The notes under the pieces are model-generated. The model saw only the letters and a program-made list of their open reading frames with translations. It did no database searches and was not told where the DNA came from. From Temnothorax longispinosus (lineage: Eukaryota; Arthropoda; Insecta; Hymenoptera; Formicidae), in the NCBI RefSeq assembly GCF_030848805.1, contig NC_092364.1, forward strand, positions 15,791,447 to 15,855,446: a stretch of 64,000 nucleotides of DNA, written 5' to 3'. Of the stretch, positions 34,757-48,158 are shown in pieces. The translations under genes were made by a program, and so were the position numbers. Within the stretch, counting starts at the first letter, position 1; each line of letters opens with the position of its first letter.

Positions 34757-37700
34757 GTACAGTTTGTTAGGCCGAATTTTTCGCAATTTTTTTCGAATCT
34801 TCGGTTCGTTGGAAGTCAAGCGATACAGCTATTTATCAATTCGTTTCACAAAGTGTCAACGTAATTTTCAAGGTGTAGGATGCGTGAGTTTGGACGCAAC
34901 AATTTGCATTTATTATTTTTTAACATAGTAGAATTTTTAGCATACTTTCTTTTTTTTATTAGAAGTTTTTAAGAATAGAAATAGAACTATTACAAATATT
35001 GAAAAGAGAGAAAGAGAGAGAGATGACTGTTGTGAAAGTTTTACTTTAGCTTACTTGGGTTTATATTGCAATAGAAAACACATGTAATTAATTTTTAAAA
35101 ATTATAATTAATATAGAAATTTTTTATACATAGATAATATAAAAATTATATTCTGCACCAATCACAATTACATGTGTATAAATACTTCACAAAATTTATA
35201 ATTTATAATTTATTGAAACAAAAAATAAGCTTATTACATATTTTAAAACATATTTAAAACTTACTATTTTTTGTTTAAACGTATATTGAACATTTTATTG
35301 CAACACAGTATACGTTTACTCATTCTTCTGCTGCGTGCGTAATTACGTTGAGGAACAACTGTTCGCGTACCTGTGGGTTAAAAGCGTTATTAGTCAAATT
35401 CCGAAACATAACGAATGTAAGTAACCCCGCGATTACAAATTACCGTTAAAAAAAAAAGCAACTTATTGACCCGCGGAAAGATTAGTATGGTGGAACAGCA
35501 TAGTGAGCAACGAGCTGCTCGTTTTCGCATCCAGATTGATGTATAGTTGAGAATAATAGAGACATTGAGTGCTGCTATAATGACGATCTATTAGTCACCG
35601 AGAGAGTGAGATGGCCGGAAACATGGAGAATAGCCTTTTTTGAGAGTTATTAAGAATCCGCTGTGCGCGCTTCACGCAGATACTCGGAGTTTCATTTCCG
35701 CCGTTTTTATTCCCATTGAATCGGAAGGCACGGCCATTGTATCTCGAATGTCTGTTAATCCCGCGTTCTTAACAGACACGTGCGAAGTTAGGTATCCTTG
35801 ACCTCGTGATATTCCGTTAACTTCCTGTAATATGGTATACTATTTAGCATTTAACTTACCTAAAGTTACACAAATGGCAAGGAAATAAACGGAGTTATTT
35901 TGACGCCCCAAATTACATTGAAGATTAACGACTGTTTCCGCTAGCTGACATTTTAATTCGTTCGACAGTCGATAAGCTACGGAGGATAAATGAACACTGA
36001 TCTTCCCGATGGATCATATGTCGAATAATAGAGACGTAGAAAGTGCTTTAGGAAAGCTGTTTATTTGTTACGAGGCGGGGCGACGCGCGTAGGAAATTAC
36101 GCTGCACTTAGATAGATGCACACCGTCATTTCCGCGCCCGAAACGTTATCTTCAAAGCGCCCTCGATGCATCAACATATCTGATATACTTTGTTAATGCC
36201 ATGATAATAATTAAAATCTTCACATAACAATAATCTAAGAACAGCTCCCTCAAATAATATTAAGAATTATCATTAGAGGAATTATTTATAAAGTTTTGAA
36301 AACACTGACAGATTTCTGAAAATTTTGTACCTTATTATTTAATTATATTTAATTTTTATCGGAATTTTTTTTGAAGGAACTCTAAAACTCGGTATGGAAA
36401 AATTAGAAAGCAGAATAAAAATTCTATCAATTATATCGAGACTTATTGAGGAACAGGGTATCACAACGTTACACAGGTAACATAGGTTCTAACTGGTCGA
36501 CTTTTCTCATTATTATCTAGATTTGTCATCGAAGTTATTCTTTTGATACATATCTGATATATCAACACAATTTTCATTTAATGATCGCTTAGAAATTGAA
36601 TAACGTACTGGATTACATAATCGATAGGATCGCGAATGAAATACGGCGACTGCGTTGCACGTGTCATCATCTAATCTCGCTTCCTTCGGATTAAGCGGGT
36701 TTTCAGTGTATTTACTCGGTGTGTTAGCACGTAGAGATACGTTTTTTGTCCGACGGTGGTTTTACCTGCGCGACTTGAGCGTGTGCAGGATTTGCATAAC
36801 AGAAAGAAGGCGTTACCGCGGTTGGCGTTAAATTTCAGGCATCAGTGCGCTCGGCTTTCTGTCCCCGCGGACTTTTCTCGTGTCTCCGGTAATTACCGTA
36901 TACCCGATCGAGGCATTTCGTGGCATACACGGGTAATAATGCTCGCTCGCCTCGCGTCGCCAGATTGTCTGTCGCCGCGTTTGCGCGCTATCGACGCGTT
37001 TTATCGCCATCGATACCGACTTTCGCCCTCGGCGGTGAGACTTTAACCCGGATGAGTTATGCGCGATCCAAAGTGACATTCATACGTGCATTAATGGATT
37101 ATCTACACGTCCCGCGACTCGAACGCGGCCCGGCGATTTGCATTGAATGCGTCAAGTGTACGATGATTTGCTCGCCGACTTTAATTTAACCGTGTAATTG
37201 ACTCCGCGACGAAATCACGTAACAACGAACAGCGAAATGCCGCCGGTCCTATTAGCATATGCGATTTTCTCGCGAAAATCTTAATCGCGACATTTACGCG
37301 CGTTATCATCGCGTTCATCGGGTGTATAGAAGTCGAGTGATTGTACTCGCAGATTATTAACGCAACGTCTTAAAGTCGCACCTATGTATCAATCGCTCGG
37401 AAAACACGCTCACCAAATCCAACGGACAATCGATATAAAAAGTACGCGCAATCTCGTAAATGGAGCAATTTTCCGCGTGGACGAATATTCTACCGAGAGA
37501 CATAATTAACGATAGTCCCCCGTCATAATCGATCTCCGGTTGCATTTATTTGACAATCTGGCATTTAGTGCACCATATTGATTAAATAATTATCACATAA
37601 TGGCTGAATGGTATTTTTACTATTTCTCTTTCTCGCGCATATTGACAAGGTAATGACGTGTGTTCCAAAAAATGTTAAAAGGATACGAGCGAGGACACGT

Positions 37701-40700
37701 AAAGTGGAGACGGGAGAGCAAACTTGGATATAGCGACGACATTTTGCAGAGGAGTGCCGGCCCGTTACTACAGGCAATAAATCGATCTCGCGTCTCTCCA
37801 CAAGTCTCTTTCGCGAGTCGCAGGAGCGGAAGAGCGCTTCGCGATCCCTAGACTTTTCTCGCCTCTTTCCCACGCTGTCGTCAACGTTACGTCGAGGCCG
37901 ACAAGCGTGACGATTTTGTGCGTTTTTCAATATTTCCATATAAAATGCATTTGCTCGTTTAACTCACTCACGATATTTATAAGGGGGATAAATAAGCGTG
38001 GATTCTCTACATTGTGCCGTTTAACCCAAGGAAGGTTTATGCGCATCCGCAAATTGAACGATACAATGCGAATAAGGCTCGCTCTTCGCTCGTATCCGCG
38101 GGCAGGTCTCTCGTTATCCGGTTTAATGACGCTCCGATATTCAAATCGCGACCGAAGTCTAGAAACTCGAGTCGCGCACTCGAATAGCGTTCGAGATGAA
38201 GTCGGCCTTTTACATGAAACTTGAGAAACGCCGATACAGTCGACCATCAGTCAGGACCGCGGCAATTCCCGCGCGCGAAATCTCGGCGCGCGAGATAATG
38301 GAAAACTTATCACGCCCGCGATCTACCACAAATTGGAATTGGCTCGCTCACCTTGGCCTACGTTCATTCGCGTCGGTCAAGTCGGAATAACTATGCGCAT
38401 ATATGCGAAAATTCCAGATTGCAATTTCGCGATAGCGCTTCGAGGTAGCGCGACGGAAATTGATGGAAATAGACGTTGGTGCGCGCTGTTATGACGACGA
38501 CATCGATTCGCACCGTACGCCAACGTGAACGGAATTGATTTTTTTTGTTATTGATTGTGTAAATTGCGAAACGGTTTTCAATCGCGATTGTAAAAACGCT
38601 ATGACGTGACGTTTAAAGTAGGCCAACGGAACCGTCCATTGCACGGCACTGGGGTGAGGGCGAAAAGACGGTCGATATAGCTTGAAATCAATAATCTTAA
38701 CCGCAGTTAGCTATTTAAGTTTGGACCTGTAATTGAAATGAGCCACGCTTACTCCTCTATTGTTGTCAAGAAAAAACAAAGTTAGAATTTATTAATTAAA
38801 TTCCGTCCATTATCATTAATAGCAAACTTTAAGTTTAACTTTGTGCATTTAGATTTTAGAATTTTAGATTTATCGTAAATTAACATTTTAAACAAAACTT
38901 AGTGAATCGATATAATTTGATAGCGTCATATTACTCGTGTAGTTTATGTGTGAAGACCTATGCATAGGAGATAAATAAGTAGCGCGAATTCGAGAACACG
39001 GTTTAAAGCTGATTTGCGAAATAAAAGATTTTATTTTTTAAGGCATTTTAATATCGCTGTTAACGGAATTGCTAACCCGTTAGTAATAATTGCGACGCGT
39101 CTCGTAGCGCGCGAATATGTTGATCGAAAGCAATATAAGGGGTAATTTTAGAGACGTCGCAATTACGAGACACGCGGGCATCACGGGAGGATACTATGCG
39201 AGTATAACGACTCTCAGACCAAGGAAGGTAAACGCTCCTAATTTTTATTCAGCTTCCTGGGCTTCGATGGAATTTGTTGGTTTTTATGAGCCTCGGTAAA
39301 TACATGGAGCAACCAAGTGGGTATGCCAGTCTAATGGTACTGTCAATATATTTTTTACGGTCTACGCCCACGCTCGCATTTATGAGTACAAATAGCAGTA
39401 CTTGGACTTGGGGTAGACGTAGATTAAGATAAAATATTACTTACAAGTTTCAAGTCCGTATAATACAGATCACAATCATTATTGTCTATATTCTATTTTA
39501 GCGATATTTAGTACAGCGATATCGTAAATAAACGGGAATGGATAGAATTGCTAGTAATTGTTATATGTCTATTGAAAAATATTGCCAACATCTCATTTAC
39601 TTTGCTATAATCTTTTTGTACGTGTTATTATAATTCTACATAATATATATGATTACAGTATATATATATCAATAGGACATAGGACGTATAGTTAGGCTGT
39701 GTGTCGATATTTGAAAAAACTCGCAGTCTTCCGTTCGCAGCTTCAAGTATCCGTCTAGCTGGGCGCAAGCGGATCAGCGACATTGCCTCCGCTTCCCGTC
39801 AGATTGTATTGGGGTGGGGCTTTCATCGATCGAAACCCTCGCGTGCGCCCCACAGCTTCCACCCTTGCTCTCAGACGCGCAGCAACTACGGGAACTCCAA
39901 CCACGTAGCAAAACACTCTTTCTCCCTCAAATAACAACGTTTTGTAGACCTTGTCTTTGGGTCACGTATTATATTAAATTAAATCACAAGGCACGTGCTC
40001 CCTGTAACAGTCCATTTCCTTTAATGCTATTAATAGCATCTGACAAAAAAACAAGTATTTTTTAAAATCACTTTTACGTGATATATAAAACGTGATAAAG
40101 AATTAAAAAATATTGCTACTTTTGTAAAATGTATAATTGAAGTAGAGCCATATTTATAACACAAAATGTGCGATAGGAGTAAATTAGAAAGGATACTGAA
40201 GTTTTTGTATTACTTTCTATCATATTTTTATTTATATTTAACCGTTATTCACAAAGATTTAATATTTTATGGTTGAATATTCAGGAAAAATACGTTCAAT
40301 TTGTTTGATAACTTAAGTTTTGCTTCTTCCTTGTTATGTACGAATAATGCTGAATTTTGTACATCGTCGATCTGACACACTAATCGTTGTCAACAACGGT
40401 AGAAATGTATAATACCTGCAGAAAGACGCTAGGGACTGCGGCAGCTCAGTAGAGGGGTTACTTAGAATTGTCAACGTCTCTCTTACTGCACGCCACGCTG
40501 CAGTAAATGGCATCGTATAATAGCGACAAAAATAGCTTAAGAGTAAGGCATAACAAGTAATGCAGCTAAAGCAGGTCGCGGTTACTTGCAAGTTACTAAT
40601 CTTTGTGCGAAATTTCTGATCAGCACCAATTGGCTCATTGCAGCTATTATATTCGGCGAAAACGGTGTCGGACCGTAAATAATACAGTTGGCTCTTATCA

Positions 40701-43016
40701 ACATACGGCATTGCCAAACAGAAAAGTCGCGCATAGTGTGAATTTAACGTTTAACAAAGATCGTGCGGTCCATTACTTTCTAAGCGAATGGAAGTTGTGG
40801 AGAAGATAAAGCTTCGAAAGATAATAAATAATTGCTTCTTATCGAAGATAATCAACATGTTACTTCGATGGACACACACAATCTTCACATACACGTTCGT
40901 TCATAGGTCCATATTAGGCTCGTAATTTTCATCGTGAGAGCTTAGTTATAGTAAGTAAGTGGTGCGAATCACTGGTCGATAAATACGTCGTCCATGCTTA
41001 CGGTCGCCGTAATAAAGTGGGTGCTATCGCCGTAATACGCTTCGTTGACCGGTAACACCGTCCAGGAGGCCGAGACAGTCTAACACGCCGCGGTCGTGTC
41101 CGGTGTACACAGATACACATATCTACTTACACGTATACACGCATGGACGGGATCTTCATTCAATATTTAACCGGCGATGCTCTCGAGCGAGACGAGAAGA
41201 GCCAGGTTTTCTCTATATACGTCGCATCTCGCCAGTGATTTACGTCCGCGTCCTCCTCGGAACGCTCCTCAGCCCTTTCCTATAGTAATCCGCACCGCTC
41301 CTGGACGGCGATGGAGTGCCGGGGGTATAAATTATCCCGCGGACTAATTAACATTGTTGACGATATCTCGCGTGAACACCTTCGCGAGAGGATACGAAGA
41401 TTAATCGCGCGCCTTCGCGATTCGGCGCACCGTGTCAAAGACGTTCCCTGATGGTAGAGGCGCGCCCCGGATTGCTCGGGGATATATTCGTGCGGTGGAC
41501 TGCACCCGGAATCGCATATCGCACGTCATTCTAGATAGGCATTGATTTATCATATGCGCGTGTAATAGAGATTATTTATTATTTTACGCGCGCTTCTCCC
41601 TCGTAGCAGCACGTTCGGTCTCGTATCGCGGTCCATAATTGATGACTATATCATATATTGCGATGGAATGTGCCTTCTAGTTTCGCGCATCTTAGATCAT
41701 TGCGTGACGATGAAGATAGCAACAGAACATTGAATGAACTAAAACGCAATGAATTTTGCAACAATAAAAAAATACAACGGATTATTCATTAGAGTGCATT
41801 AGACGGATAAAAGTTTGAAAAAGTCTAGCGACCAGACACAGACGTCTGATTTTTTCTCTTCTCCGAATTTTTTTTCTACTTTTTTTACGTTAATGAATTG
41901 CACGCAGTCGCGACGGATGCAATATAGCCAATCGCAGGTTAAGTGCTTCTCACAGAAGTGCATTTCGTAATGCTCGCGATGACATGATATTTCATTGTGC
42001 GCTTGAGCACTCGTTGCGTAATTATCCACGTTCACGTCTGTTCATATCTTTCGTTGACGTTGCGTAGTAGATCGTACATACTCGCTGTTGCGGCCATTTA
42101 TATGCTCGTGTATTGACGATTGGCGACTTCTCGTTACCGAGACTACCGTAGGCTACAAACGACCGTTTCTTCAGCGAGTTCCGTGCAAACACAGCCATGC
42201 CCGATATATACGTATCATACAATTACATATGCACATCTCTTATCCACAGTTCAGCCGTTATGGCAATTCAGTGTCCGACAGTGGAGCACGACGCAACGCG
42301 AAATACGCGCGCCGATTTCACGTATCAAGAAAGAAAATGAGTTACGGCGTACATGACATATGTGCATGTACATAGCCGGGGCATAGAGAAAAGAGTAATT
42401 ATTATTGGTTGCCGAGGCAGTTAGCACGGGCCGTCGATCGACTCATTTAACCATCTAGCCAGTCAGCGTCCGGTTGTTCCGAGTTTCTCTAATAGGTTTG
42501 GATCTCATTGTAATAAAGTACCTAACAGTCGCGCCACGGGAAACGAGAGTAAAATTTACGAGGGAGGGGAAAGCACCGTCGGTTCGCCGTCGGTTAATAA
42601 TTTGATTAAAGCGCTAAACATGCTTCCGATCGCGCCTCCGCCATCGAGAAAAGGAGAGAAAGGGGAGGGAGTGAAGGGATAACCGGCTGTCGCTTGTCGT
42701 TTTGGCTGTTTTATGCGGCACAATGAATAGCTTCGCTCTGTTCTATTACGCTCTCGATTTATTCCTTGCGGGGCGCACTTTTCCAGCCGCGACGCGCGAG
42801 AAAAGGCACACGGCCGGGCACTCGAGGAAACTTTCCCTCTTGATGGCACAAGAGCGGCCGGCCAGACGGAGGAGACACGCGCTCCGAATGAGAGCTGCTC
42901 GCGCTGCTCGAAAGATTAGCCCGACTCCGCTCCCACGCCTCATCTTGCTATCGCATCATCGCAGAGATTCGATCTACCAGTCGAGCTCTCGCAGGCCCTC
43001 CTCTCGTAGAGAACGA

Positions 43017-43023
43017 TATAAAA
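43017..43023 (+). promoter_or_regulatory. TATA-like box upstream of hairpin
   Basis: TATAAAA lies inside a CpG-rich block (about 42.55-43.08 kb), about 150 bp upstream of the pre-miRNA-like hairpin at 43170. It could drive a separate primary transcript starting near 43048. No clear initiator is present. Confidence 0.25.
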
Positions 43024-43169
43024 CCAGCTCCGGCCGATGTCGATCCGCTCGCGCGGCTATTTTTGCCCGCCGCAAAAACATGTAAACTCTGGCTAGACCA
43101 AGATTTACTCGGGAACGGATATTCGTCTGCAACTTTCGCGCGCTTACGTGGAAGTCTGAAGATGGGATC

Positions 43170-43248
43170 GCGGAACCTTGACAGTGACGTGATCATCTCT
43201 TTCGTAGATTTAGCGAAATAGATGATCCCGTCATTGCCAAGGTTCTGC
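43170..43248 (+). ncRNA. Candidate microRNA precursor hairpin
   Basis: The 5' arm 43173-43204 (gaaccttgacagtgacgtga...tttcg) pairs with the 3' arm 43214-43245 (cgaaatagatgatcccgtca...ggttc) around an approximately 9-nt loop. Over 32 positions there are only three mismatches (A:C, U:C, C:U) and one G:U wobble, and the stem extends about 3 pairs beyond at the base. Length (about 79 nt), small loop and dispersed mismatches are the classical pre-miRNA geometry and unlike a perfect MITE palindrome. It lies in intron 1 in the sense orientation of the host gene. I do not recognise the mature sequence as a known insect miRNA. The opposite strand would also fold. Confidence 0.55.
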
Positions 43249-43544
43249 TGAATCATATATTATAAAATATAGTTAATCAAACACATCTGGAAAACAGTTT
43301 GCAACAGAAATGAAAGCTGTAAGAAGATTGTTTAGAAATGTATTTATTAATTATTTTGTACTTGTATTGTTAATAACCACTGATTTTTGAGCGAATGGGT
43401 ATCTTTAAACAATTTTACGCATCTTGTTTGAGTTATTAAGAAAAGGATTCGAAATACATTGAAACGTTTGTTATTAATATAATATATTTTTTAACACGAT
43501 ACAATCGTTACAAATATTTACAACTGCGCATTGGGCCTTGACTG

Positions 43545-43640
43545 TTTCTTCTTTTCTTGTTATACCTGTAAGGGATTCGATCCCATCTCCTGGTTATCGC
43601 ATACCTTACCAATGCGAGCAGGGGAGGTAGCTGGAGCATT
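43545..43640 (-). mobile_element. tRNA-derived SINE-like fragment
   Basis: On the minus strand a near-perfect Pol III B box, GGATCGAATCC (complement at 43573-43583), follows an A-box-like TGCTCGCATTGG (complement 43609-43620). An A-rich tail (aacaagaaaagaagaaac) comes after it. The A-to-B distance is short and no cloverleaf with an anticodon stem forms, so it is not a functional tRNA. A degenerate SINE head is the best fit. Confidence 0.25.
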
Positions 43641-44299
43641 TTATATTTACGTTTCGCGCGCGCGATGACTCACGTCCTCGGGAGCGGCGCATCGCCGTAT
43701 TTCAGAGAGCAGGAAACCAAGGGGCTAGCGCATTATGAAATCGGAGATATTACGGGAGGAAGTTGTATTCCCGGTGGTATTATGGGCGCACGCTTCGCGT
43801 AGCCGCGGCGTAAAATGTCATCGTTATGCGCCGCTTAGGGTTGATATTAGCTAACGGCGACACCGTCGTTGTCGTCATTATTTCTCGTCGATATTTATTA
43901 TAAGTCTATTGTTTTGCGTCGCGTTGTAGCTAGTCGAACGATTGCTGCCGATACAGTTGTACCTAGCCGTACTATAATGCCCAACCGATCTAACAGATTA
44001 TTATGAAAGCGATCGAGTGACCGGCTATATCGTTCAGTTTGCCTTCAATTGCTGACGCAATTCTTATCGCGCACAATCGACATTTTTTCAACGTTGATTA
44101 TGTAAATTAATCAATCGCGAAACGTGAATATGTATTGTGGGAAAATCTCCGTTACCGATTCGCTGGATTTACGATCCAGATGATAGACGTAACGACGACA
44201 ATGGAGAATGCGAGCATTTAACGAACATATATGAATTTAATTGTTTTTATGTTAATATTCCCTGAGAACATTAATAACATACATTTATTCTCGTTATAG

Positions 44300-45193
44300 G
44301 TGATACCGGCAGATCGCCGGCCGCCGGAGAAAGAAGAGACATGGACCCTGGCTACTGATCAACAGGATTCGTGCGTTTGTTTTGACAGTACGGTCGATTC
44401 CAAAGTGAAAGACGCACAGAATTCCGAGAAAACGCAATTAAAACCGCCTACGGAAGTAATATCCGTAGATCCGAGCGATAACGTGGACAATACTTTGCCA
44501 CGCAGCCAAGAGACCCGGAAGAGTAAGACCAAGAAAGTGAAGAGCTACCTGAAGAAGTGCAAGGGCGCGTTGTCGAAAGGTGATGAGAACGTCACGGAGA
44601 AGAGACGCCAGGAGAACTGCACTTCGTGGTACTTGGAGGACGTTGCAACCTGCGCGAGTCAGCAGGAGGATCGTGACGAACCTCCGGAGAAGTACACGGA
44701 ATTCTCCGAAGAGAGACTCAAGGGGCCGGCCCGCGATGCGGAGCCCGTCGAAGATCCCGCGTCTGAAACGCTCGAGGAGAATTCCTCGAGGGGCGAGAAC
44801 CTTGAGGAGACTCCGCACGAGGCTCTCATCAGGCTGTTGGAAGAGGATCGCCGGGCCGATCTTAGCAGAAGCAGGACGTCTTTGTACGAGGATGCCAGAG
44901 ACGCGAATCCGGAGCAGAATCTTGTCTCGGACGAGAAAACCCCGACAAAGGAACCAGAGCCTTTCCGTGATGAAGAAAGAAAAGACGCGGCGGTCTCACT
45001 CGAGACATTGACGACGGAAGATACTAATCTGAACAAGTGCGACTCGAGCGACACATTGATCGCGGAAGTTCCGGAAGCAACCGAGAACGCGACGGATATC
45101 AACTCGGAATTGACAATTATTGTCAAAGAAGAGGAAAACGCGTCGAAAGAACTTACAGACGAAGAGTTACCTGCAGTTCTTGCATGCTGCGGG
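44300..45193 (+). CDS. Exon 2: 298-codon acidic shared exon
   Basis: It is bounded by acceptor tcgttatag|GTG and donor CTGCGGG|GTGAGT (GT at 45194), and is exactly 894 bp, so phase 0 at both ends. The encoded segment is rich in Glu/Asp/Ser/Thr and looks largely disordered. It has one basic amphipathic patch at exon residues about 73-94 (RKSKTKKVKSYLKKCKGALS), then TSWYLEDVATCASQ, and ends ELPAVLACCG. No enzyme motif is visible and I do not recognise the family. Frame integrity over 298 codons, in-phase junctions with two upstream exons and coding-like composition make it the best-supported exon of the window. If the following intron is retained, the frame stops after GVSVI. The remaining exons lie outside the window. 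Confidence 0.75.
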
Positions 45194-47158
45194 GTGAGTG
45201 TTATTTGAACATCAGCATTTTGAGTTGGCGATTAATAAGATTTATATAAAATAATATCTTAGAGTAGTAAAATTTTAATTTTAAAATCTGTTTTCGATAT
45301 AACTAAAAGTTCGATTTCCACACTTAAACAATATAACGCTAAGTTTCTAAAGAACCGTTCGTACGTGTATATGCTTAGGTTTTATTCGATAAAGTGTGGA
45401 ATGAATCGGACGTCGTGTTTCGCGAGAGAACGATCGTCGGTATAAATCATGACGAAGAAAAATAAAGCGCTGTAAATCAAAGCGAAGGAAAACGCAAGTA
45501 CGCCGTATTTCTTCCTATCCGTGGAAATTACGTTTTAATCATTGCTAGTAGCGCATTAAGAGCAAGAACATAAATTACGTACGGGGAAGCCTTCCTTTGC
45601 CCATACGCGGTATATGTGTTGCAATTCGCTTTACTGCCTTGCGCGCGGTAACCATAGTTGCGGTTTGTATTCAAATGGACATTGTACGCTTCTTTTAACG
45701 TGTATGCATCCGTTCTTTGACGGCACCGCTAGTGACGGCACGTAAGATTACGGTCATCGAACGGCTCATCGAATATCGGGAAGATTTAATATAATTTGCA
45801 ATTATAAAGTTCTGTCGTTTATTTATTATAAATATTCACGCTGATGATAATCATAAAGCAACCGCAATACAGCACAATTTATTAGCGAGAGACATTTACC
45901 GTCATGCAAATGTTTTTTAAAAGACGGCTTCACATTATTCGCATTATATTTTGCATTTAACAATAAGCTCTTACGTGCTAATTTCGGATACTGTTTGTAA
46001 TTCTTTTATCTGTTTTGTCGCTTTTTATTCTTCTTTATCTTTTTGTATCAAATTTTTTTCCTGCATCTAGATTTTTAACTATCGTTAACAATAAATATTG
46101 ATCGTATTGTCCGGTCGCGTGATATCAGTTTTATTCAATCGATCGCCGTGGAATTTAGTGTGGGCGTATCGATGAGAATTCATCTCCTTTGATCGCATCT
46201 TGCCAGTGACAATTCGCGCGAGGAAATATGGCTCATTGTCAGTGAATAAATCTGATATGGAATGTTATTTCGCCTAACGTTTATGACATCCTGATTGAAA
46301 GTTTAAGCATCTCAACTTTCTCTGCACGACCTCGTCCAGAGACATGCCCCTCGCGCCACTTGACTTATTCGCATTTATGCACATCGCATGGAACTGAAGT
46401 CACTTGTCTAATCAGCATTAATACAGTCTATATAAAATACTTATTTATATTCATTAACATTCTTATTATAATATTTTTGTTAAAATTTAATAGAACTATT
46501 ACGTATTTGAACATTAGATATTGGATTATTCAGTATTCACATTTTCTTTCTGTAGACAATTGCCATATTTACGATATAAAAGTAAGAAAACAATAATGAT
46601 TAGTTCTTTATTTGATTGATTTTTTATGCTTATCTCTTTAGTATTGAGATATAATAATATCACTGTTTCATAAAAAATAATAATATTATTATAATAAGCG
46701 TTTTTTATCATGAGCTTTAGGAAACATCTCTCAAATGCTGTTAATGTACATAAATATATATGATGTGCGTATAATAAAAAAAGCACTACTCGTATACAAT
46801 AATAAGAAAAAGTACTTAAATATTTTAAAAGTCTAATCTGTGTTATATCTGACAATATTTATACTTAAAAATTATTCTAAAAATAAGCAGGTATAAGCGT
46901 ACAATGTTTCCCATTGTAAAAATCTATACATCATAGACATGATTACTGGTTCGATGGTATATCGTCGTTTAAGATAACATGCCATTCGTATAATTGGCGA
47001 CTGGTACGATCGGCCGAATCGTAATCGCCAATTTTTATCGGAAAGATCGCGAGTAGGGAAGCGCGGGCTCTCTCACCCAGATACCTACATAATGCCTCCT
47101 CGCCGCGAACGGAACAGTTCGACTTCTCGGTTGCACGGGTTAGCTTAGGTTCGCCGAG

Positions 47159-47590
47159 GTGCTTGTTAGGGCGGACCGGGCGAGCCGGAGGTGTGTATGG
47201 GAATTGCGGGTCGTGCTCATTAATTATATCAGACGTGATCTATCTGGACCACGGCTGTGTGGTTGCGCGGTCGCTGGAGAGTCACCACGTGCACTCCAAT
47301 GCGGGCGTCGTGCATCGGCGGCCACGCCGTTTTGCTGGAGTCTCTTTCAGGAGGCAGAATCGTAACAAGTCTAACTAGTACCCCTGGTTAATCTACCTTT
47401 TACATTGCCTGATCCAGTAATGTTCTCTGTTTTACTCTTCCTATATACTATACCCTTCGTAGCCACCAAGTTCGTTAATCCCTCGGCTTTGTTAAATGTG
47501 TCAGGCTTATAGACTCATATATATGTAAAGCTAGTTAGTGTAGAGCCGTAGAGGTGAATAAACTTTGAATAAGCCTTGAATTGAATTTCC
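47159..47590 (+). mobile_element. Possible non-LTR retrotransposon 3' tail
   Basis: A GC-rich block passes into a 3'-UTR-like stretch ending gtgaataaactttgaataag then ccttgaattgaat. This is a poly(A)-signal-like AATAAA followed by TTGAAT-type repeats, as seen at 3' ends of some insect R1/Jockey-type elements. No reverse transcriptase is left. A solo LTR or a real transcript end are alternatives. Confidence 0.25.
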
Positions 47591-48096
47591 TTCACGGTAG
47601 AGAATATTCTTACATATTAAAATTTAACTTTATACCTTATGCTGCACGATATATTTGATTTACTCTTATATACAGATGCGTTACCAAAAGACAAATTGTA
47701 TATTTGAGAAATCGAGCTTATCGTATATAGTCTTTTAACTAAAAATAATGAAAAAACTGTAAAATTTTCATTTTACTCCGTGTAACTGTATAAATAACAG
47801 TTAGATTTCCACACACGATTCCGCACGTTCGAAATCGATCGTCCGACTACAATTCAGAGTAATCAGTAATCATCTGCATATAGCGGGACCCGGTTTTATT
47901 AGCGGGCGAGCTGACGCGCCTCGCGGAAGTCCCATGGATGCGTGCGAGTTCATTCCACTTGTCTCTAGACGGCGAAGTCTCGAGGCGATGTATAGCGGAG
48001 CTCCGCGAGTGAGCACCAAGTGGTATCCGCGCGGTGGTTGCGTTTACACCGGCATTAGCTCGGGCGCGAGTCGCGTCCGCGAATGTGCCGGGCGAC

Positions 48097-48158
48097 GTAC
48101 GCATGCACGCATGCATATGCACGTATGCACGCACGCGGCGCGCGTACGCACACGTACA
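48097..48158. repeat. Alternating purine-pyrimidine tract
   Basis: About 60 bp of nearly strict Pu/Py alternation (gtacgcatgcacgcatgcat, then atgcacgtatgcacgcacg) with CG and CA steps. It is a sequence type prone to Z-DNA, and lies in a CpG-rich patch. Confidence 0.6.

Larger units (their letters stand above)
20601..44299 (+). other. Intron 1 of isoform A (contains promoter 1B)
   Basis: The donor GTGAGT at 20601 and the acceptor tcgttatag ending at 44299 bound 23.7 kb. Apart from the listed leader/exon 1B, hairpins, MITE, SINE-like scrap and TATA motif, I see no coding exon. Local CpG-rich patches at about 24.8-25.3, 27.9-28.2, 36.75-37.2, 37.7-38.4 and 41.1-41.6 kb may be regulatory but carry no clear signals. 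Tracts of A/T dominate elsewhere. Confidence 0.55.

Noticed and set aside
42723..43085. ATG-initiated frame of about 120 codons starting MNSFALFYYALDLFLAG
   Set aside because: After the first 20 residues it is arginine/serine-rich as expected from CpG-dense DNA. It has no splice partner and a TATA-like box sits inside it.
44438..45126. Long minus-strand and second-frame ORFs over exon 2
   Set aside because: These are shadows of the 298-codon exon, which has matching splice sites and phase.
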